From Tetragonia tetragonoides (lineage: Eukaryota; Streptophyta; Magnoliopsida; Caryophyllales; Aizoaceae): a stretch of DNA of 64,000 bases. The notes beneath the pieces were generated by a model, which saw only the letters and a program-made list of their open reading frames with translations, was not told where the DNA came from and did not search any database. This document shows positions 11,768 to 24,500 of the stretch, piece after piece. The stretch covers positions 1,552,501-1,616,500 of the forward strand of contig CM076148.1 in NCBI GenBank assembly GCA_038025085.1. Reading direction: 5' to 3'. Every line of letters starts with the position of its first letter. Position 1 is the first letter of the stretch. The position numbers and the translations under genes are program-made.

Positions 11768-13396
11768 GACTATGCAACTAGCCACTAAGAATTTGGATTT
11801 TGATACTGGTTTATCTATCATAAGTTTCTTCAATTAACTTTCATAATTCATAACAATATTTTTTTGGACGGGTTGTGATAACTATCTTTGAATTGTCTGA
11901 ATAAGTTTATTTAATTTTTTGATAAATCGCCCCTCTCAAAAAACGAAAATTTCTAGGATAAATGACTGTTAATCACGAATCATGTTGCAGAAGATTTATG
12001 AAATTAAGAGATAATTCAATACTGATTATATAAGATTCCGCAAACTTTACAAGAATAACAGGGGTTGTATATATATATTATTCAATTGTTTCCAAACAAC
12101 TTGTAGCTGAACGATATTGCAATGACTCTCTTTTCTAAAGGACACGCGCAATTTGATTTCATGACTTTTCGAGTTGGGCGGTGAGACTTGAAAGATTGAG
12201 CTAGATGATGTAAAGTTTATGAGCCGACTTTCTTACCATTTTAATCAAAGGGAAAAAGTACTAATTGTTCTATTTTGACTTGTGTGAAATTCTTTGGCTT
12301 TAAAATAATTTGAAAAACATTATTACACAAATGAACTCAACTAATTAGCTCCCCTCAAAAAAAAAATTAAAAATAAAAATAAAAACTCAACTAATTAGCT
12401 CCTTATCGTGAAGTTATATACCGTACAAATCAATTGAGATATTTAAATTTCGAAAGAACCTGATATGAGTGCAACACTCATCTTTGTCTATTTTCTATTT
12501 TGTATGAAGGACACTAGTCCCTACATGTGTGGTGTGTGACTGTGTGGTACTCTCTACTTCTCATGTTGGACAAAAGAAGGAACGAATATGCGGCTATGCG
12601 CTTGTGGATTTTTTGGTTCTTTCAGTTCCTCAACAGGACTTACAACATGTGGTAATTGCAAAAAATATGAGTAATTTACTATGATCTTTTACTTGCGCTC
12701 TTCTTTATTCACGATTTCACTCAGGCTATCTCACGTTCGTGCTGCCTTCAGGAAGTTCAGGCCGCCACTTCCCTTTTTGACTAGCAAAAAAGAAACCTAG
12801 TAACAACAAGTATGGGAACGCGGCCAAGCTATAGGTGATTGCCACTTCCCCTTTTGACTAGCAAAAAAGAAAAGAAAAAGAAAAAGAAAAAGAAAAAGAA
12901 AAAAAGAGCAGCATCCTACCGTGGTTGGCCTATATGTCGACCGATGAGCTAGATTAAGTGAAAGAACTATAGAAATATCAAAACTGAAATTGACAAATTG
13001 ACAATCAGACTGGTATAGACAGCATTATTTGCATACATGATTTCCAGTAACCTGCATTTTGGTAAGCAGCATGCGAGATTCAACCTTTTGCACAAATCCA
13101 TGCTTAGCATATAAACCAAACCAAAATCTATACAAACCTTTCAACTGTTTGGGGGTTCTCTACATGGACCTATGAATTGCTTGTACAGTATAGTCTATAA
13201 ACTGAAGCACTTCAGAATATGATGAGATGAAAAGCGAAGAAGAAGATCCACCACCTTGCCCGCAGCTCATAATTCCATAAACTGTAAAAACCAGGTGCAT
13301 TGGCATGCATAACGAGAAGTTCAAAGCGGAGCAGCTGGCTCTTGAGCAAACCACTTGCTCTTCAATACAAACAAACATTTAAAATACTGAAATCTG
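11768..13396. other. Intergenic between ATPC and the PPR gene
   Basis: AT-rich sequence without a recognisable gene. A 31-base segment (CACTTCCC, TTTTGACTAGC, AAAAAAGAAA) occurs at about 12766-12796 and again at 12840-12871. The second copy leads into an (AGAAAA)n run ending near 12906. The right end should hold the PPR 3' UTR. Confidence 0.5.
12866..12906. repeat. Purine microsatellite (GAAAAA)n
   Basis: About six to seven copies of a six-base purine unit directly follow a short direct repeat. Confidence 0.85.
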
Positions 13397-15371
13397 TCAA
13401 TTTTTTCTAATACTTTGCTGAGCTCTTTCTTTGCTATCAAATGGCTGAACAATGGACAGGTACGTCTGAGAATCAGGGATGACTCCATTAAGAACCATAT
13501 AGTCATGCCATTTGATGATTTCTTCTGCACAATCTTTTCTGCTCAAATGGGTAAGCAGTGTTGTGTAAGTTACGGAATCTGGAACCAATCGCTGAGCAAC
13601 CATAACCTTGATAAGTTCCTTTGCTAATTCGAGAAATCCCGCATTGCACAAACAGTTAATCATCGTATTGTAAGTCACAATGTTTGTTAAATTACCAGCC
13701 TCTGCCATCTCTAGAAACAGCTTGAAAGCCTCCACAATCCTCCCACTAACAAAATACCCCTTCAACAATGTGTTGCAAGTTATAGAATCATGCAATCGCA
13801 AATTCTTCAGTTCTTTCACCAGAAGTTCCGCTTTATTGGCTGATGCTGCTTCACACAACCCATTTACAAAAGAATTATATACTATGAGGTTGGGACTTTC
13901 GTCAGCCTTTAACATTTTATCAAACACCTCAACTGCACTTTCTACATTTGTTTCCTTGCAGTATCCATCAATCAGAGTACCATAGGTAACGAGGTCAGGT
14001 ATGAGCCCACGAACAAACATACTAGCAAATACCTGCCTGGCTCCTAAGATATCATCAGTGCTAAAAAGATAATTGATGAGGATATTGTGAGTGAAAGCAT
14101 CTTTCACCTGGTTGTTTTCTAATAATTGGGTATGGTATCTTAAAGCTTCACTTACATACCCATTTCTGCAAAGCCCCTTAGTGAGTATCGAATGGGTGAA
14201 CTTATCAGGGTGAACATCATTATTCTCCATATCGGACAAGAGCAGAGATGCTTCCTGCGTATCTCCTTCCTTGAAAAGCCATTGCATGACTATGTTATAG
14301 ACAACAGTGTTGGGCACTAAACCCCTTCCTACCATTTCATCACACAACCTAAGTGCCTCATCCAGACAACCTGCTCTAGCAAACCCATCTATCAAAATTG
14401 CATATGTCCTCACATTCGGCTCAATGCCTTCTTTGATCATCTCATCAAAAATATCCTGTACACAGGCTATTCTACCAAATTTACAGAACCCATCAATAAG
14501 ACAGTTATAAGTTACAATATTTGGTCCGACGCATAGACATAAGACCCATCTTTCTGACAATCTGTAGGGCAATATCAACATCACCCATTTTGCATGCTCC
14601 ATCAACAAGCATGTTGAAAGTAACAACATTTGGGAAAATTCCAGCCTTTAACATCCTATAGTAAACAGATAATGCATCTGGTAATTTACAATCTCTACAC
14701 AAAGCATAAATAACCAAATTAAAAGTATTCACATTTTCAAAGTACCCATAAAAGAGCATTTCCTTATAAGCCTTCCAAAACCTACCCAAATCATTTACCT
14801 TCACTAAATGATCAAGAAAATTATTCCAAGCATGGATTGAAACACAAACTCCCTCCATTCTCAGCTTTTGCATAACATCACAGGCACCCTCAGTTGCCCC
14901 AATTTGAGTACAACTCCTAATCAAAGCATCAAACACCGCCGTACCCGAAAAATTCAGGTCATAACACACAGTTAGACCCTCTAACACATCCAATGGGGAA
15001 AATCCCTTTTGTTTCATCAAATTCCTCATAATTGACAAAGCATCATCAAATCTTCTTGAGCTAACCAATAAGTGAACTACCTCACAAGAGCAATGCAATG
15101 AAGTTGAAAACCCATTTTGCTCACTAACCCAATTAAAAAACTCCAAAGCTAGCTGAGGAGAATACCTGTATTTTCTGACAACCCGGATGATTACTGACTC
15201 AGAAAGATTAGATGACAAATGACCCAAAAGTTTCCATCTTTTCTGGCTTAAATTGGCACAAACTGCTTCATCAACAATGTCTTCACCAGCTGGGTTGTTG
15301 AACTGCTTACCCACATGAAGAAACCTTCTTAATATTGATTGTTTGCCAAAAACTCTGAACTGCAAAAACAT
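13397..15371 (-). CDS. P-class pentatricopeptide repeat protein, one frameshift
   Basis: P-class PPR proteins bind organellar RNA one base per repeat and act in processing, stabilisation or translation. Two overlapping minus frames make one protein: 15371 to about 14530 (N-terminus, ending in a spurious tail RRTKYCNL) and about 14530 to 13397. The break lies after VRKMGL near 14525-14540; the second frame resumes at GPNIVTYNCLIDGFCK. It behaves as a one-base loss (or two-base gain); no intron-sized gap or splice signal fits. Around thirteen 35-residue motifs are visible, for example FNLVIYALCRDCKLPDALSV and TYGTLIDGYCKETNVESAVE. The N-terminus (MFLQFRVFGKQSILRRFLHV) is basic and hydrophobic, suggesting mitochondrial import. 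No DYW or E domain is seen; the C-terminus is short. A pseudogene or an assembly error is possible. Confidence 0.85.
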
Positions 15372-16540
15372 AGAATGACAAGTGACGAAAAGGATTCAAT
15401 ATTTTCGAACAAAACCAAGTCTTTTAACGGTTGAAACAGCTAAAGTTTGAGATTATAACGCAAATTGGGTCATTGAAATTGGAACTGGCGCAAAGGGTTG
15501 GGGTTTAACTTTGCTAAGGGTTTAGTGTGGGCAGCAGAGAGAGAGAAGGGGAAAAAGAGTTGCCTTTAGCAACTGCTCCGACAAATATACGTTACCTCAG
15601 ACTCTCAGAGGCTCTCAGCGACTTGGGCCTGAGTATAGTATACAATCGGGCCTAGCACAAAATTTTGGACCCTAACCTGGATACACCTAAGTAAATTGGA
15701 AAAAAGGATTTGACCCAAAAAATAACATGTATAACTGACAAGGCCTAAACTTAAAATGACCCAAATCATAACTTGTTGAGTCAACCCGTTTGACACGTTT
15801 ATCTTTATATAGTAAAATTCATAAATAAAGCTATTGCGAAAAGAAAAATAAAATCGATACTATTACTCTAACCATACTCTTTTATCTGTGATAATGGTAG
15901 TCTTATGCGACTTTACACAAATATTATTATGGTACATAATAGCAGAAGATAAACTAAAGATGTCTTAAGCTATGTTATCTGGTTATTTTCACCTTCTTTT
16001 TACTGAACTTATCTATACAAAACTGAGCTGAATTGTACTGGATTTTTTTGACATGAACAAATAATTACTAAATATACAATAAGAAAGAGTAAAATTGTCC
16101 TTAATTTATAGAACTAAACAAATTTTGACTGAACTAAACCTTTCTTTTTACTGAATCGAATTGAATTTTACTTAACAGAATTGAAATTTCCTAAATACTT
16201 AAAGAAGAAGTTGAAAAGACAACAAAATTTAACAAAATTTACCAAACTACAATAGAATAAACAAAATTCAACAAAATTCAACAAACCAACATATACATTA
16301 GTTACTTATAAAAATCGCTTTATTCACTAAACCCACCCATTTTGAAGGCGGGATATTCCAGGGGACGTTGGGACTGGGAGGCAGTCAATGAGTCAACCGC
16401 CTCTTACCCCAAATAAATTCAAAAAAAAAAAAAACAAAAAAACAAACGGACGGGAACTTATCCCCAAGCTGACAACTGGCAAGGCAAGTCGGTGAACAAC
16501 ATAACGGTAATAAAACGCGCTATTTTTCTCCTTATAAACG
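15372..16540. other. Intergenic upstream of the PPR gene
   Basis: The left side is the PPR 5' flank. The middle has short CAAAATTTAACAAAATT-type repeats near 16215-16285 and poly-A near 16425-16445. I saw no gene. Confidence 0.5.
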
Positions 16541-16890
16541 CAACAAAATTTATTACACCTATCTCCTTTCCCGTTGTTCCGTTTACTAAATCACCAAATC
16601 CAAAACCCTAACCCGTCTAGAAACTCATCAATACGCAAAATTTGGAGAAATTCATCAACAACAACAATGGCGATTAATTGTCGATTGAGATTCTTCAATG
16701 GTGTTCCATACAGCTTGAAGATGACGGAATTTTCTCGGAATATCAGATGAATGAACACCTTCAAAGTTGAAATTGAGAGAATTAGGAAATGTGGACCAGA
16801 CGAGTTCACTCGGTTGTCGAAGAAGGCGCGATTCAAGATGGAAATGGAATCATAATTCTCTGTCTCTCTCTTGCCTGTTTGCTCGCTAGG
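16541..16890 (+). other. Possible transcript leader or first exon, non-coding or very short ORF
   Basis: A leader-like CT- and CAACAACAACA-rich stretch precedes an ATG near 16666 that opens only a 27-residue frame (MAINCRLRFF...). A donor-like CGCTAG|GTATTTG lies near 16890, directly before the repeat block. This would fit a first exon spliced far downstream or a non-coding RNA, but there is no partner exon I can name. Confidence 0.25.
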
Positions 16891-17909
16891 TATTTGTTTA
16901 ATTTCATCTTTTCGTCTTTTTTTGTTTTTCGTGCTTTCGGGTAGAATTGGAGGTTCATTATGTTGTTTTACTACTAATTTGTGATTCTCAATTACGGTTT
17001 ATGGGGTCTTGGTGGTTTTATTATTGATCGATTTGTTGTTCTTTACTCTTATTAGAATCTTTCTATGTTTGTACTCTCTCAATTGGATAAGTGTTGTGAT
17101 AGAGTTTTGTGTGTTGTTTTGTGTTTTCTTTTTAAGTAGTGTTAACCCTTGACATACTTGTGGGTGTTTCCTTTGATGATTGCCTTTCTGTTATACTCTC
17201 ATATTTCACTGTGTTGTTGTGATGATCAATTTGGAACTATTTCAGTTGGGATTTAAATGGGTTTTTTGTTTTGTATTTTCTTTTTTAAGTAGTGTTAACA
17301 CTTGACATACTTTGATTTCTATTGGAGGAATAATGAGTTTACTGAAAATAGTACCCACTTTGCCACTTTCTGAACTAGTGGGGCTTATGGAGAATATATG
17401 TGAAAGTGGAGGGTTTCTTGCTTCTTTGATTGGGGTTGGTAATTGTAGATAATTGCTTTTGGGATGGGTTTCATTCTACTTCGGAGCTTATTAGGGTACT
17501 AAGTTGTAAAAGGACAACTTCAAATTAAACGAATGGAGTTGGGAGTTTCACTTGATAGTTGATGATTGATTGCTGCATTAGTGCATTTACTGTATATGCT
17601 AGGTTAGTTATTGGGTTTGGGAATGTGATTCAGAAGGCAAATCGCTGGTTCGGGAGTTAACTTGAGGACTTATCTAGAATGTGATTGAAATTAGGAATGG
17701 TCTATGGTTTTGAGGATTCATTGGCTATTGAGTATTGTGATAATGTGGTGGGGAAAGAGAAAGTAAGTGGAATGGAAAAGGAGAAATAGGGTATATTTCA
17801 TGTGTGACGTTAGCTAATGTCATTTTGTTAAGTGTAAGTTAGATATTCTTTTAGTTAAAGTTTATTCTTCATGTGAGCAACTTCCAAGCAGTAGTTGTGT
17901 TTTGATATA

Positions 17910-18535
17910 GGTGAAAAGTCTCCTGAGATTTATAGTAACGTTCGGGGCCTTGGGGCATATGGATTATCATATAAATTCTTTTGGATTTATTGGTGAAAGG
18001 AGATTGAATTTGACGGATAGTTAAATTGGGAATGGCTTTGTGGAGTTTGGAGTTTGATCGGTGGTGTCATTATTTTTGATCGATGATGTCATTATTATGT
18101 TAGAGGAGAACAAAGTATAGGGAAGTACAACTTTGATTATTATGGGGAGGATCATTGCGTTGATATGATTTAAAGATCGCTGTGGATTTTAAAGTAAGAG
18201 ATTTGCTCTTCATATTAAGTATAGGTAGTGGCGTTCGTTTCTTTTCTTGAGATATATAATTGCTTTTTTTATAGGTAAATTAGCTTAAGGTTTGGATTGG
18301 GGCATGTGAATTGGGAGGAAAATCAGTACAATTCATTTGGAATGTAAATAATTGTTTACACTTCTGGGGTTTGATGTATGATGTGTATGGTACGATATGA
18401 GGACTAGTAAGGAAAGTAAAGTTGGAGAATTGGTATTTAATTCCTATGGGAAGAGCATTAAATGTCAAATTTAGATAGAGACCATTAGAATTTCATCTTC
18501 ATGTCGTGAATTTGTAGGATTTGGTGTTAACCTAA
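17910..18535 (+). repeat. Module B copy 1 (others at 31185-31800 and 33540-33985)
   Basis: Shared landmarks in order are TTTGTGGAG, GAGGAGAACAA or GAGGAGTACAAG, GGGAAGTACAAC, GAAGGATCATTG-like, GATTTG then CTTCATAT, TATAGGTAAGTTAGCTTA-like, GGGCATGTGA, and GGTTTGATG then ATGATGTGTATG. Copies differ by many substitutions and small indels; the third lacks the start of the module. Confidence 0.75.
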
Positions 18536-18639
18536 TTAGGCAATAACAACAATTTGAATTTTATTTCATTGAAATTTTGACTCTTTTGGGTTATCGAGAT
18601 GAGTTGATTATGTGAACTAGTAGGTACATTATAAAGATT

Positions 18640-19170
18640 TATTTGGTAAATGAGGTTTAATTTTGAGGAATCTTGGGAATGATAGTAGAGTAGGAATGCT
18701 TATTTGAGCTTTATGGTTTGATCACTGATGCTATTATTGGGATGGTTGATACTTCAGAAAAAGGGTTGAAATAGGGGAAGTGGGATATGATTCTTAGATA
18801 CAGGGTAGCTGAGGTGGTTCTATTCAGAGTTGGTTTGGGATTTTGTAAATATCCTTGATATGTGGGATTTATTAATTTAAGTGGTTTCTGTTTAAGTAGA
18901 AAAATCAAAGATATTGGTATGACTTTACAGGTTAGTTAATGTTAGGGTATTCAAATAAAAGAGTAAATTACAGAATTTGCTTGGGAATAGAGTTTGGATT
19001 GATCAAATCTTGGGGACTCTAGTGCAGTTTTGGGGTTGATCATAACAATGCTTTGCGAGGCAGACTAAGAGAAATATAGTTACAGGATCTGTGTTTAACT
19101 TATGTGTTCAGGTCTGTTGAGGTGGTGATATTCTATCTTTGCTTGGGTATTTCACAACAGAAATTGCTAA
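18640..19170 (+). repeat. Module C copy 1 (other at 31890-32460)
   Basis: Both copies share GAATxxTGGGAATGATAGT, GGGTTGAA(A/G)TAGGG, AAGATA then TGG, GGTTAGTTA, GTTAGGGTATT and TTTCACA near the end, in the same order. The copies are clearly diverged. Confidence 0.7.
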
Positions 19171-19529
19171 GATTTTCTATTTGGAACACTTACTTTAGAG
19201 GATTGACGACCACTTAGATTTTCTAATTGCATAATTGAGAGGTAGAATTTGGATTTCATTGGTGAAAAATATGGTTGAATTTAAGGACCATTCGTGAATG
19301 TTTAGTGATATGTGAATTGATTTGTAGACTTTGAGATTAGAATTATTTGCCATCAGATGTTCTTACCAAAAAGAAAAAAGAGTCAACTCTTTAAGGTGCA
19401 GTCGTGTAGGTGAAACTGGTAGTGGTTCATTTTGGCATCTTTTGGGTGTTACTGGTTAGGCTTTTCTTTATGTGGGGCATTTCCATGGATTTGGCACTAT
19501 TACCATTTCATTGTGATTTTGGGTGTATT

Positions 19530-19945
19530 GACTTCATGGATTCAGTTTAAAGTGTTCTAAAAAATGTGTTGTGTGAATTCGAGGTGTATCATTAAAATCT
19601 ATGATGAAACTGAATGAATTCGAGGAACAATTGTATTTGTTGAGTGATTTAGGATTCAATCTATGGGCAAAGTTGGGTCTTGTGGTGAAACAAAAATGGA
19701 TCAAGAGAGCGTGAATATGACTTAACTTACTTATTGAGGACAAGTGAGGGTATGCATATGGTTATGGCTTTTGACTTGTAGTGTAAAACATTGAGATTTA
19801 TGGGCAAAAGGAGGTTATTTGAAGTATACTTAATTTACTTACTGTGTTATGGAATCGGATCTGACTCTGTGAGGATCTAAACTTTGATCAATTATCGTGG
19901 ACGATAAATGAGATAGTGGAGTTGGGATTTTGGATTTATATTGAA
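19530..19945 (+). repeat. Module D copy 1 (others at 27905-28285, 33985-34350, 36900-37080)
   Basis: Shared landmarks are GAGGTATATCACTGAAAT-like, GTGATTxxGGATT, GTGAATATGACTTAAC, GGTATATGGTTATG, TTGAGATTxATGG and CTTTGATCAATxxTGGTGG. The fourth copy is much reduced. Confidence 0.7.
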
Positions 19946-21477
19946 CCCTACGGGATTTGGAATTGGGGATGCGTGTTTGGGCTTTCAGCTTCAATTGTTA
20001 TTCTCAAGGGTATTGTTGGAGGGGAAGATAACATTTGGGAATTAGGTGTTTTTTTAGGTTTCAAATGGAAAAGGAAATTGATCTGGAACACTCCGGAATA
20101 TCATTGATATTGGTGATATAACAAAACCAATGATTGGTTATTGGGAAATTCGCTGTGGATGTTTGTTGAATATGGATTAGTTTCTTTGTTATTGAGGATT
20201 TTGTTTTAGAGGTTCATAGGATTGGGAAAGGTTCTTTGTTATTGGAAATTTTTAGACTTGGGATCTGGTTCTTTGCCTTTTTGGATATGATTATTGATGG
20301 TGTTATATTGGAGGGAGAACATAGAGAAGAGATAGTATAAGGGATGGAACAAGTATTATTTTGGTAATCTGAGGTAGTTTTGTGGTTCTCTTCATGATAT
20401 GCAAGAAGGGTGAAGATTTGCTAGTGTTTACTTATAGGGCATTTCCTTGCTGTGTATATAACAATCTTGGCAGAGTCCAGGTTATGTTTGAGGTTAATGA
20501 ATTAGAAATCAGAATAGACTATTGGGCTTTGAGCTTTTTGTTTGAAAAAGGGACGAAGAATATACTTCATATGTGATACAGAGTTGAGGTGGTCTTATCT
20601 CGAGTCCATTCAGTACTGGGCGTAATTACTTATTCATGTGGGTGATTTTTGAGAAACTTGGTGTGTTAAATAGACGAGCTTTCTATTTTTACACCATATA
20701 TCAGTTAAGGGCTTGGGGTTAGCTGCGGACTAGAAGTTTTTTTTTTGGTTTTGGGGAGTGTTGAATATTTGCGATAAGGATAAGTGAAGTAGATGGTTGA
20801 TCATTCTAACTTGGGAATGTTAAATAGTATTTTTAAGCTTCGAGTTTTGTTAGTGATGGCACTTGTGAAAAGAAGTGAACATGGTTGAAGGAATTGATGT
20901 AAAATAACGTATTGAGGATACATAATCGAAAGGTAGGCTGCTGAAGTTGTGGAACAGATTTGGGAAATTGGGTTTGATAATTAATGATGTTATTTCGAAG
21001 GGAGCTGGATAGAGAAACTAGGGTTTAAAGGGTATCTGATTCAAAGAATGGTTATTAAGATTTTCTGTTTTAGGGTATGGTATAGTTCATATAGTAAAAC
21101 TAGAGTTTAAAGTTTTTTCATGCGAGGATTTTCCTAAGTTGGGATGTGCTCCAATTTAGATATTGCAGAGATTCTGTTCTGACATATGAAGGTAAGTTGT
21201 GGCCTGGGTTTTTTTTTCAATGTTATAATTTTTTTTTGGGATGTTATTGGATTTTAGGCTAAGCATTGGGGTTTGTGATTAGAATCTAAACCACTGGATA
21301 TGATGGTAAAACAATGGGGCTTAGATAATTGACTTCAAGAACTATTGAAAATATGGAATTAGGGAAGGCTTGTGCTTTAAGGTATGGTTCTAGTTCATAT
21401 GCAAAGGGCAGTGTACAATCGTTTGGGAATTTTAACTTTAGAGTTCTCTTCATATGAGTGATTTCCATGAATTTGGG

Positions 21478-21492
21478 CACCAGTAGCATTTT
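21478..21492. repeat. Target-site duplication of the L1-type LINE, left copy
   Basis: The 15-base sequence CACCAGTAGCATTTT is repeated exactly at 27837-27851 on the other side of the element. Its last bases merge with the T run that is the element's poly(A) tail on this strand. Confidence 0.9.
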
Positions 21493-21584
21493 TTTTTTAG
21501 ATAAGGAAAAATTTTATTAATCAAATCGTGAAAGAATACAAGAATAGAGGATAAGGTATCCTCAAATATCAAACATTAAAGTAT

Positions 21585-24500
21585 CTACAAATCACGCCAA
21601 TGGCGTTGAATGACCGTCAGTGGCACCCCCTTGAAGGCACCAGCCGCCTTCGCCCACAGGGATGCCAAATAAACTATATGTTCCCACACTAAGTCGATAC
21701 TCTTTCCCGTGTCAGAGAAAATCCTGGAGTTCCTCTCTAACCACGTGCACCAAAGAATGGCTAAACAGGCACACCGCCACAACAACCTACCCTCCTTCCC
21801 CCTCCGCATAGCAGTAAAACGCAACTGTAGGAATTGCCCCACAGTAGCGGGGCACACAAAAGACTCCCCACACAACAGCCTATCCCACAAGGCCCTCGCA
21901 AACTTACACATCACAAACAAGTGCAAGCAACTCTCTCTGTCTTGCCGACACATCACACACATGCTGGGAAGAAGACACATATGTGGCCTCCGCCGTTGCA
22001 CCATATCACTCGTGTTCACCTTACCAAGCACCAAAATCCACACAAAAGCACGAACCTTCAGAGGAACCTTTGACTTCCAAATATAAGAGGAAAGTGGAAA
22101 ATATGGAAACTGTGACGGAAGGCTAAGTTGGTGGAGGAAGGACTTAGAAGTGAAAACCCCAGAGGAGTCCCCAATCCAAATCCGAGAATCGCCCCTAGGG
22201 ACCAGAAGCCTAGTGTGAAGGACACCCAGAAGGGAAACGAGTTCCTCCATTTCTATATCACGGGGCGGCCGTCGAAGGTGTAAGTCCCAGGAACCACCAA
22301 CCCCTGAGTAAAAATCAGCCACAGACGCCCCGTGAAGAGTGGACAGATGAAAAACTCGCGGATATGCAGAAGAGAAAGAAGTTTCACCATTCCACACATC
22401 CTCCCAGAACCGGACCCGTTGACCATTACCCACATCAAACCTGACCAGAGGAAAGAATAAAGACGATACCTGGGAAACGAACTTCCAAGGGCAAGCATGG
22501 GAGACAGTGGAACTAGCTCTCGCGTCCCACCCATTGTGCTGAAGACCGTACTTGCTTCTGATAACTCGGTGCCATAGGGAGTCAGATTCCAGGGGAAAAC
22601 GCCATAACCACTTACCCACTAGCGAAATGTTCTTGGACACCAACCTACCAAGACCCAAGCCCCCCTCATTTTTCGGCCGGCAAACATGGTCCCAGCTAAC
22701 CAAATGATCCCTCTTACCCTCGCCAGCCCCCGACCAAAGAAAGTCCCTCATCATCCTCTCAATTCTATTAGCTACACTAACCGGAATTTTAAAAAGGGAA
22801 AGGTAGTAGAGAGGGATGCTAGCTAGGCAGGAATGTAACAGCGTGATCCTCGCCCCCAAAGAAAAATACACCCCTTTCCAACCGTCTAAACGCTTAGCCA
22901 CTCTCGACACCACCGGTTCCCAAAAGGAAACCGATCTAGGGTTACCCCCGAGGGGCACCCCCAAATAAGTAAGCGGCCACTGCTGAACCTGACAACCCAC
23001 TAGACCAGCCAGGGAATTTAAAACCTCCTCCCCCACGTTGACCCCCGCCAAACTACACTTAGACAAGTTAATTCTCATCCCTGACACAACCTCAAAAACT
23101 TGTAAGAGCGTAAGGACCCTCTTAAAGCCTTCGGATTCCGCCGAAAGGAAGAGGATCGTATCGTCAGCAAACTGCAGGTGGGAAACACAGACCCTTTCCC
23201 GACCCACCCGAAAACCCTCAACAAGCCCCCGCTCCACACCCCTATCCAACATTCGACCAAGAACATCAACAACAAGGGTGAACAGAAAAGGGGAAAGGGG
23301 ATCCCCCTGGCGCAAACCGCGTGACGAAGTAAGCCAATCACGCGCCGCCCCATTAACAAGGACAGAAAAACTAGCGTTAGACAAACAACCCCGTATCCAG
23401 GTGCGCCAACGCCCCCCAAAGCCCTTCCTATCTAAGACGAGATCCAAAAAGCCCCAACTAACTCGATCATAAGCTTTCTCAAAGTCCAACTTAAAAACAA
23501 TCCCAGAGTGGTTATTCCGGCGAGCCCCATCAATCACCTCATTAGCAATCAAAGCTGCATCAATGATCTGGCGACCCTCCACAAAAGCGCTCTGGGCAGC
23601 CGAGATAGTCCCAGACAAAACCGCCCCAAGTCTAATGGACAGGACCTTAGTTAAAATCTTATAGACGCTGGTGACCAAACTAATAGGCCTAAAATCCCTC
23701 ACCTTAATCGACCGATCCTTTTTAGGGACGAGGGTGATAAAGTTAGAGTTCATACTCTTCCCAATCACCCCTGTGGCATGAAACTCAGTAAAAACCCCAA
23801 GCAGATCCTCCTTGACGACCTCCCAACAATCCTGGTAATAGGCCATAGTGAATCCATCCGAACCCGGGGATTTCTCTCGATCCATCCTAAACACTGCTGC
23901 CCGAATCTCCTCCAACTCAAAGGGTCGCTCAAGCCAGTCCCGAAGCACTGGTGTAATAGGAGACCACTCAACTCCCTCCAACATTGGACTATCACGCACT
24001 TCCTCCTCAAAAAGACCCTTATAGAAAGCTGTAATCTCATCACTAATCCTACTCACATCAGTCACGCGCTCACCATCATCAGTCTCCAACTCCTGGACAA
24101 AACTCCTCCTCCGCCTCCCATTCACCACTTTGAAAAATAACCTAGAACTCACATCACCCTCCTTCGCCCACCTCCCCTTCATCTTCTGACGCTGACTCTG
24201 CCTTTCCTTTAGCAGCACCTCCTCTAAACTATTTTTCAAATCAACACTCTTCCTCAGCAACCCCTCATCATGGCCCTCCTCACTCAAAGCCCGATCTGTC
24301 ACCAAAATCTCCTTAAGAATCTCCCCCTTTCGCACCCGCACATCTCCAAAAATCTCCTTATTCCAGACTTTCAAACGTTCCTTAATGAACCTCAACCTCC
24401 TCATGAAACAGTACCCCCTCCAGCCCTCAACCTCACACTCCGCCCACCACTCCCGAATCTTAACCCCAAACTCCGCATGGGAGCACCACATATTCTCAAA

